From: Thalassovita sp.
GTDB lineage: Bacteria; Pseudomonadota; Alphaproteobacteria; Rhodobacterales; Rhodobacteraceae
Length of the DNA stretch: 64,000 nt
Assembly (NCBI RefSeq): GCF_963691685.1
Contig: NZ_OY829290.1
Location: 2,046,001 to 2,110,000, forward strand
Direction of reading: 5' to 3'
The position numbers were made by a program, and so were the translations under genes. Position 1 is the stretch's first letter. Each line of letters opens with the position of its first letter. Positions 59,437 to 64,000 of the stretch are shown here, one piece after another. Below the pieces are notes generated by a model. That model was not told the origin of the DNA, did not search any database, and worked only from the letters and a program-made list of their open reading frames with translations.

Positions 59437-61275
59437 TTAGCGGAAGTTTGCATGCACCGCGTTGAGCGCGGTCTGGTCCAGATAGATGCCGGCCTGATCC
59501 TGAATGGCACGGGCATAGGCCGCATAGAGATCATCCGAGATCCCCGCGTCGCCCTGTTGCGCCAGCAGCGTGCGGAAGCCGGTGACCTCAGCATCGTTTT
59601 CATCGGGGCCTTTGATGGCGTCCAGTTTGACGATGGCCACGCTGTCGGTGCCGCGGATCACGGTGACGCCACCATCCTGCATTTCAAAGACCTCATCGAT
59701 CAGCCCTGCGGGCGCTTCCGAGATGAAATCGGAACGTATCATGTCCGCTTCCTGCCGGGCGGTCAGGCCCAGTTCGGCCATGTCGGCGCCCTGGACCAGC
59801 TGGTTGACCATGATCTCACCCTGCGCTGCCAGACCGATGTTGATCTGCTCTGCCTTATAGGCGGCGGTCACGGTGTCGCGGACCTCCTCCAGCGGCTGCA
59901 GGGCGGCGTCAATGTTGGCTTCCCAACGCAGCGCGGCGATGCCGCCGTCATCCAGACGGATCACTTCGGGGTAATCGCCGTCTTTTGCGGCCAGTGCGGC
60001 GCTGCGGAAATCAGCGTAGCCGGCAATCTCTTCTTCGGACCCTGCGTGCCAGTCAATACTGGACAGCACAGCGCCGCCTTCCCCTTCTAGCTCTTCCAGG
60101 GTGGCACCGCCTGCCAGCAGGTCATCCAGGTCTTCGGCCACGCGGTCAATCTGACGGCGGGCGGCATCACTGGCCAGTTCGGCGTGCAGCTCTTCGCGTG
60201 CCTCGTCCAGTGAGGTTTCTGAGCCGGGAAGAACCCCGTTCACCCGGAACAGCGCCGGGCCGAGCGTGGTTTCAACAGGGCCCACAACGCCGGTGCCGTC
60301 CAGGGCAAAGACATCGGCCCCCGCAGCGCCCAGGCTGGCGGCGGTCACATCACCCATGTCGACGTCAGCCAGATCAAGACCGCGATCCGCAACCAGCGTT
60401 TCAAAGTCTTTCTCACCGGCGTCCAGTGCGGCCTTGGCGGCATCTGCGGCAGCAGCGTCGGAGTAGATCAGGCGTTCGACCAGACGGCGTTCGGCGACGA
60501 TGAACTGATCTTTGCGCTCTTCATAAAGGGCGGTGATCCGTTCTTCATCCACATCGATGCCAGCGACCAGCGCATCGGGCGACAGCCAGACATAGGTCAG
60601 GCGTTTTTTGGCCGGGCTGGTGAAATCAGCGGCGTTGTCTGTGTGGAATTTGGTAAGCTGCTCTTCGGTGGGTTCCACCTGCGCGGTCATCAGATCCGCA
60701 GCGCTCAGCAGGGCCCAGGTGAAATCGCGGCGTTCGCCAGCAAAACCGATCAGCGTGTCGGCGTAGGCCGCAGGCATCGGCGCGCCGGTGACAACGGCGC
60801 CCTGCAGGATGGCGCGCACAGTGTCGGCGCGCATCTGGCCTTCAAACTCAATCTCGCTCAGGCCCGCCTGATTGAGGGCAAAGCGGTAGCTTTCCCGATC
60901 AAAGCCATTGGCGCCCTGAAAGGCATCGATCTGCACGATCTGCTGGCTGAGGTTTTCATCGCCGATCGACAGGCCCAGTTTGGCGGCCTCATTGTCCAAT
61001 GCGGCCTGGCCGATCAGCCGGCCCAGCGCGGCGCGGTCAACACCTGCGGCCAGCACCTGATCAAAGGTCATGGCCGAACCGGTCTGCGCCTCAATCGCGC
61101 GGATGTCCTGTTGCAGGGCACGCGCATATTCGTTGACGTCGATGTCCTCGTCGCCGACCGAGCCAACGCGGGTGATATTGCCCGACAGGTTGGTTGCCCC
61201 GAAACCGCCGAGACCCACGATCAGGAGGCCCATAATCCCCCACATGAAAGTTTTGGAAGTCGTCCCGCTTGCCAT
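59437..61275 (-). CDS. ppiD: PpiD/SurA-N-like peptidylprolyl isomerase
   Basis: PpiD is a membrane-anchored periplasmic foldase. The 612-residue protein has one N-terminal membrane helix (TFMWGIMGLLIVGLGGFGATN, about 8-28) and a SurA_N-like chaperone region (INEYARALQQD-type segment at about 45-190). A parvulin region is expected near 240-360, where FETLVADRGLDLADVDMGDV is visible. The parvulin motifs are poorly kept, so isomerase activity is doubtful. It directly precedes trpE on the minus strand and could be co-transcribed with it. Confidence 0.88.
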   Translation of the reverse strand: MASGTTSKTFMWGIMGLLIVGLGGFGATNLSGNITRVGSVGDEDIDVNEYARALQQDIRAIEAQTGSAMTFDQVLAAGVDRAALGRLIGQAALDNEAAKLGLSIGDENLSQQIVQIDAFQGANGFDRESYRFALNQAGLSEIEFEGQMRADTVRAILQGAVVTGAPMPAAYADTLIGFAGERRDFTWALLSAADLMTAQVEPTEEQLTKFHTDNAADFTSPAKKRLTYVWLSPDALVAGIDVDEERITALYEERKDQFIVAERRLVERLIYSDAAAADAAKAALDAGEKDFETLVADRGLDLADVDMGDVTAASLGAAGADVFALDGTGVVGPVETTLGPALFRVNGVLPGSETSLDEAREELHAELASDAARRQIDRVAEDLDDLLAGGATLEELEGEGGAVLSSIDWHAGSEEEIAGYADFRSAALAAKDGDYPEVIRLDDGGIAALRWEANIDAALQPLEEVRDTVTAAYKAEQINIGLAAQGEIMVNQLVQGADMAELGLTARQEADMIRSDFISEAPAGLIDEVFEMQDGGVTVIRGTDSVAIVKLDAIKGPDENDAEVTGFRTLLAQQGDAGISDDLYAAYARAIQDQAGIYLDQTALNAVHANFR

Positions 61276-61322
61276 GGTATTCCCTTAAAGTTTCGGGTTG
61301 TTCAAAGTCTTGTCGCGAATGT

Positions 61323-62522
61323 TTAGGCCGAAGCCTGCCCCGGCACAAGGTCTGCCAGCGTTGCCAGCCGGTCAAACAGCGCCGCAATGCCTGCGCGGTC
61401 CACATTGGCAAAGGCGATGCGCAGCTGTTTGCGCCCCTCAGCATCGCCGTTGGGCATGAACATCGTGCCGGGCAAAGCCAGAACGCCGATGTCTTTCACC
61501 ATGTTCTTGGCCAGCTGATCTGATGCAATATCAAAGGGATGTTCGACATAGGCAAAGTAGGCGCCGCAGCCCAACAGCCGCCAGCCCTGCGCGGCCAGCA
61601 CCGCAAAACCCTCTTCGATGGCGGCGCGGCGGTCGAGAATTTCCAACCTTTCGCCAGCCAGCCAATCGCCAAGGTTCTGCATGCCCCAAAGGGCGGCGTG
61701 CTGGGCCAGCTGGTTGGGGCAGATGGTGACGGTGTCGATAAACTTCTCCGCCTCGGCCAGACGTTCGGGTGAGGCCACCATGGCGCCAACGCGGTGGCCG
61801 GTCAGCCGGTAGGCTTTGGAAAAGGAATAGAGCTGGATGACCGTGTCGGCCCATTCAGGATCTTCGAACAGATCATGGGGCGCGCCGGTCCGGCTGTGAA
61901 AATCCCGGTAGGTTTCATCAATCACCAGCGGCAGGCCGTGTTTGCGCGCCAGATCGCGGAACTGGGCAATCAGCGCGGCGGGGTATTCCACGCCGCAGGG
62001 ATTGTTCGGACTGACCAGCACCAGCGCTTTGGTGCGGTTTGTGATCAGCGCCTCGGCCTGCGCGGGATCCGGCAACATGCCCTCCCCACAGGCCAGCGGT
62101 ACGGTTTTCACCCCCGACATATCGAGCCACATTTTGTGGTTGAAGTACCAAGGCGTTGGCAGGATGACCTCATCCCCTTCACCGCAGAGCGACACCATGG
62201 TGGCACAAAAGGCCTGATTGCAGCCCGAGGTGATGGCAACCTGATTAGCGCTGACGGTGCCGTTGTAGGTGCGTGACACGCTGGCCGCGACCTCAGCCCG
62301 CAGGGCCGGTAGGCCCAGATCGGGCCCGTAAAGATGCGCCTCAGCCATATTGAGCGCGGTATCGGCAATGGCCTGACGCAGCGGGGCGGGCGGCGGATCG
62401 ACCGGGGCGGCCTGGCTGACATTGATCAACGGCCTGTCAGCCGCAAACTCCACACCGTCCAACCAGCGCCGGGCCTCCATCACGGGGGGCGCAAAAGTGG
62501 TGGCGGTGCGGGACAATGTCAT
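61323..62522 (-). CDS. Pyridoxal-phosphate aminotransferase, class I
   Basis: This 399-residue fold-type I aminotransferase has the catalytic lysine in LYSFSKAYRLTGHRVGAMVA near 228-247. The cofactor and substrate segments are ITSGCNQAFCATMVSLC near 101 and LVSPNNPCGVEYPA near 170. The arginine that binds the substrate carboxylate is in RKQLRIAFANVDRAG near 370. Substrate cannot be assigned from sequence alone; aspartate/aromatic or arginine-pathway roles are possible. It stands alone between ppiD (47 bases away) and a terminator. Confidence 0.92.
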   Translation of the reverse strand: MTLSRTATTFAPPVMEARRWLDGVEFAADRPLINVSQAAPVDPPPAPLRQAIADTALNMAEAHLYGPDLGLPALRAEVAASVSRTYNGTVSANQVAITSGCNQAFCATMVSLCGEGDEVILPTPWYFNHKMWLDMSGVKTVPLACGEGMLPDPAQAEALITNRTKALVLVSPNNPCGVEYPAALIAQFRDLARKHGLPLVIDETYRDFHSRTGAPHDLFEDPEWADTVIQLYSFSKAYRLTGHRVGAMVASPERLAEAEKFIDTVTICPNQLAQHAALWGMQNLGDWLAGERLEILDRRAAIEEGFAVLAAQGWRLLGCGAYFAYVEHPFDIASDQLAKNMVKDIGVLALPGTMFMPNGDAEGRKQLRIAFANVDRAGIAALFDRLATLADLVPGQASA

Positions 62523-62626
62523 GGCTCTCTCCTCAGGTCTTGGCGGGCGAGGATAGGCGGATCGCAGTCAGGGGCAAGCGGATAATGCACGCACTCTGTG
62601 GTACAGCAGGGCGTTGCGCCAAGATG

Positions 62627-62656
62627 CAAAAAGGCGCCGCAGAGCGACGCCTTTCA
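62627..62656 (-). terminator. Terminator after the xanthine phosphoribosyltransferase gene
   Basis: Arms AAAGGCG (62630-62636) and CGCCTTT (62648-62654) are followed on the minus strand by a T-rich run (TTTTTGCAT). It lies 36 bases after the gpt stop codon. Confidence 0.75.
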
Positions 62657-62689
62657 AAGATCGTGTCGATCGCCAGATCAGCAGGCAGA

Positions 62690-63208
62690 TTAATCGGTGC
62701 CGCGATAGGGCTCAACATATTGCAGGGCCATGTCCCAGGGGAAGAAAATCCAAGTGTCCTGGCTGACCCCGGTGATGAAGGTGTCGACCATCGGCTCACC
62801 CGCGGGTTTGGCATAAACGGTGGCGAAATGCGCCTTGGGGTACATGGTGCGCACCAGTTCCAGGGTTTTGCCGCTGTCCACCAGATCGTCGATGATCAGG
62901 ATGCCTTCGCCGTCGCCCATTAGCTCGGGGTCGGGGCTTTTCAACACCTGGGCTTCGCGCTGCTGATCCTGTGCGCCGCCACCGGCGTAGTAGGATTTCA
63001 CGCTGATGGTATCCACGGTGCGGATGTCCAGTTCGCGGCTGACAATCATCGCCGGTGCCATACCACCACGGGTGATGGCCACAACAGCCTTCCAGGCGCC
63101 ATCATCCGGGCCTTTGCCATCCAGACGCCATGCCAGCGCGCGGCTGTCGCGGTGGATCTGGTCCCAACTGATATGAAACCCTTTTTCGTGTGGCAGACGA
63201 TCGGTCAT
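62690..63208 (-). CDS. gpt: Xanthine phosphoribosyltransferase
   Basis: Gpt salvages xanthine and guanine by attaching phosphoribose from PRPP. The 172-residue protein starts [20 protein letters not shown] at 63208, 6 bases after GGGGGAAG; an extension to 63220 is possible. The PRPP-binding motif is [20 protein letters not shown] (about residues 90-109), and the early [10 protein letters not shown] and [20 protein letters not shown] stretches match the family. It is a single gene ended by its own terminator. Confidence 0.93.
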   Translation of the reverse strand: MTDRLPHEKGFHISWDQIHRDSRALAWRLDGKGPDDGAWKAVVAITRGGMAPAMIVSRELDIRTVDTISVKSYYAGGGAQDQQREAQVLKSPDPELMGDGEGILIIDDLVDSGKTLELVRTMYPKAHFATVYAKPAGEPMVDTFITGVSQDTWIFFPWDMALQYVEPYRGTD

Positions 63209-63367
63209 GGCTTCCCCCATGTGGATTTTAAGATACGGAGTGTGTCGCGGCTTGGGCCACGTTCAGATTAGCACAGGGCGATACTGTGCCTTTGCATGCG
63301 ACGCAAGGAAAAGCCGAAGATGCGGGTGGTTTTCCTGTGGATTGGGGCGTTGAGCGGCGCTAAGCCC

Positions 63368-64000
63368 TTAGCGGGCCACGTGGTAGCGCCCGTCCCGGAC
63401 CGAGGTTTGTGGCAACTCGTGCGTGGCTTCAAACTGTTGATAGGCCGGGGCCAGTTGGCGCCAGAAATCGATCCAATTGGACCCACGTGCATGCGCCATG
63501 CGCGGCTCCGTCATGCGGAAAGGGAAGGCATGGACGGGCACGGTGGTTTGCCCGGCCTTTAGGGCGGCTTCCACGCTGAGGTAGATCTCTTCGATCAGCG
63601 GGTCGGTCATCGCGTAGCAGCCAATCGACAGGCAATTGCCATGCACCATCAGAAAGCTACCGGTGCGCCCGTGGGCGCGATCAAAACTGTTGGGAAACCC
63701 AAGGTTAAAGGACAGATGATAGCTGGAGCGCGGATTAAGCGCGTCAGGCCCGACCTGATAAAACCCTTCGGGTGATTGCCGATCTCCTTCGCGCAGCTTG
63801 GGACCTAGTTTGCCTGAGAATGTGCATATCGGATAGCTGCGAAACAGTTGGTAGCTGCGGTCTGATTTGACCCAAAGCTCCAGTTCGGCCTCTTCTTTGA
63901 AGATCCGCAGATAGACCGGCGCACCAAAGGTCAGGCCCTGGGCGGCAAACTCAGCCTCCAGCCGTGGCGTGACCCGGGCGCGGATTTCAGTGATGTCAGC
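63368..64000 (-). CDS. YafK-type L,D-transpeptidase (partial)
   Basis: A reading frame ends at TAA at 63368-63370 and runs off the window at 64000, so 210 residues of the C-terminal part are visible and the start is outside. L,D-transpeptidases of this YafK-like group cross-link or release wall-bound proteins from peptidoglycan. The visible part holds RIFKEEAELELWVKSDRSYQ and LREGDRQSPEGFYQVGPDAL, then the catalytic motif LMVHGNCLSIGCYAMTDP with the active-site Cys in SIGC. The protein should be exported; its signal peptide would lie beyond the window. Confidence 0.9.
   Translation of the reverse strand, partial: ADITEIRARVTPRLEAEFAAQGLTFGAPVYLRIFKEEAELELWVKSDRSYQLFRSYPICTFSGKLGPKLREGDRQSPEGFYQVGPDALNPRSSYHLSFNLGFPNSFDRAHGRTGSFLMVHGNCLSIGCYAMTDPLIEEIYLSVEAALKAGQTTVPVHAFPFRMTEPRMAHARGSNWIDFWRQLAPAYQQFEATHELPQTSVRDGRYHVAR

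Noticed and set aside
57968..59440. 490-codon open frame antisense to trpE
   Set aside because: It mirrors trpE, has a biased composition rich in His, Arg and Gly, and no domain.
1..64000. tRNA, rRNA, CRISPR array or insertion sequence
   Set aside because: I looked through the intergenic spaces for cloverleaf segments, regular spacers, and transposase-like frames with terminal inverted repeats and found none. A tRNAscan or ISfinder search was not possible.

Overview
The window reads as chromosomal sequence from an alphaproteobacterium of the Rhodobacteraceae, most likely the Roseobacter clade. This rests on high GC content, on genes matching known roseobacter arrangements (mmsB/hydrolase/acyl-CoA dehydrogenase/mmsA, trpGDC-moaC-moeA-lexA with comEC and gltX nearby, a ccm cluster), and on LexA boxes of the alphaproteobacterial GTTC-N7-GTTC type. 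I recognised no rRNA, tRNA, CRISPR array, insertion sequence or replication origin. Most of the window is core housekeeping DNA; the accessory content is small and sits between core genes.

Layout. 1-4,020: the tail of an unknown gene, a DUF924 protein, lpdA, a frameshifted MFS transporter and a rhodanese protein. 4,207-7,227: a secreted von Willebrand factor A protein with eight tandem 88-residue repeats. 7,400-11,770: uvrA behind a LexA box, a NUDIX hydrolase overlapping it, a GIN-domain adhesin-like protein and a DUF2892 protein. 11,900-20,180: valine degradation genes (mmsB, 3-hydroxyisobutyryl-CoA hydrolase, acyl-CoA dehydrogenase, mmsA with a divergent LysR regulator). These are interrupted by five tandem paralogues of an uncharacterised ~140-residue family with a STAS/SpoIIAA-like look. 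20,290-28,500: a CBS protein, coaD, membrane proteins, gap and tkt with LacI-type operator-like sites, a DUF808 protein and zapA. 28,560-36,130: two LysR regulators, an SDR protein, DedA, a bolA/small ORF/grxD group, a cysteine-cluster protein and purL, plus a candidate small RNA.

36,500-43,490: an acyltransferase, murI, ccmE, an endolysin and holin pair (similar to the lysis genes of gene transfer agents), ccmF, ccmH and a paaG-like hydratase. 43,670-44,710: two more members of the ~140-residue family, making seven in the window. 44,780-51,680: gltA, gltX, comEC, lexA with its own LexA box, and moeA. 51,670-55,530: a GIY-YIG/DUF4357 protein fitted between moaC and moeA with 4-base overlaps at both ends, then trpC, trpD and trpG. 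55,670-64,000: a divergent polysaccharide deacetylase, an RluE-like pseudouridine synthase, trpE, a PpiD-like foldase, an aminotransferase, a xanthine phosphoribosyltransferase and a YafK-type L,D-transpeptidase cut by the window end.

The best candidate for something undescribed is the seven-member STAS-like family in two clusters. Next are the GIY-YIG gene placed inside the molybdenum-cofactor operon, the tandem-repeat VWA protein, a small-RNA candidate with an anti-Shine-Dalgarno CCTCCC segment, and a dispersed 23-bp repeat found four times.
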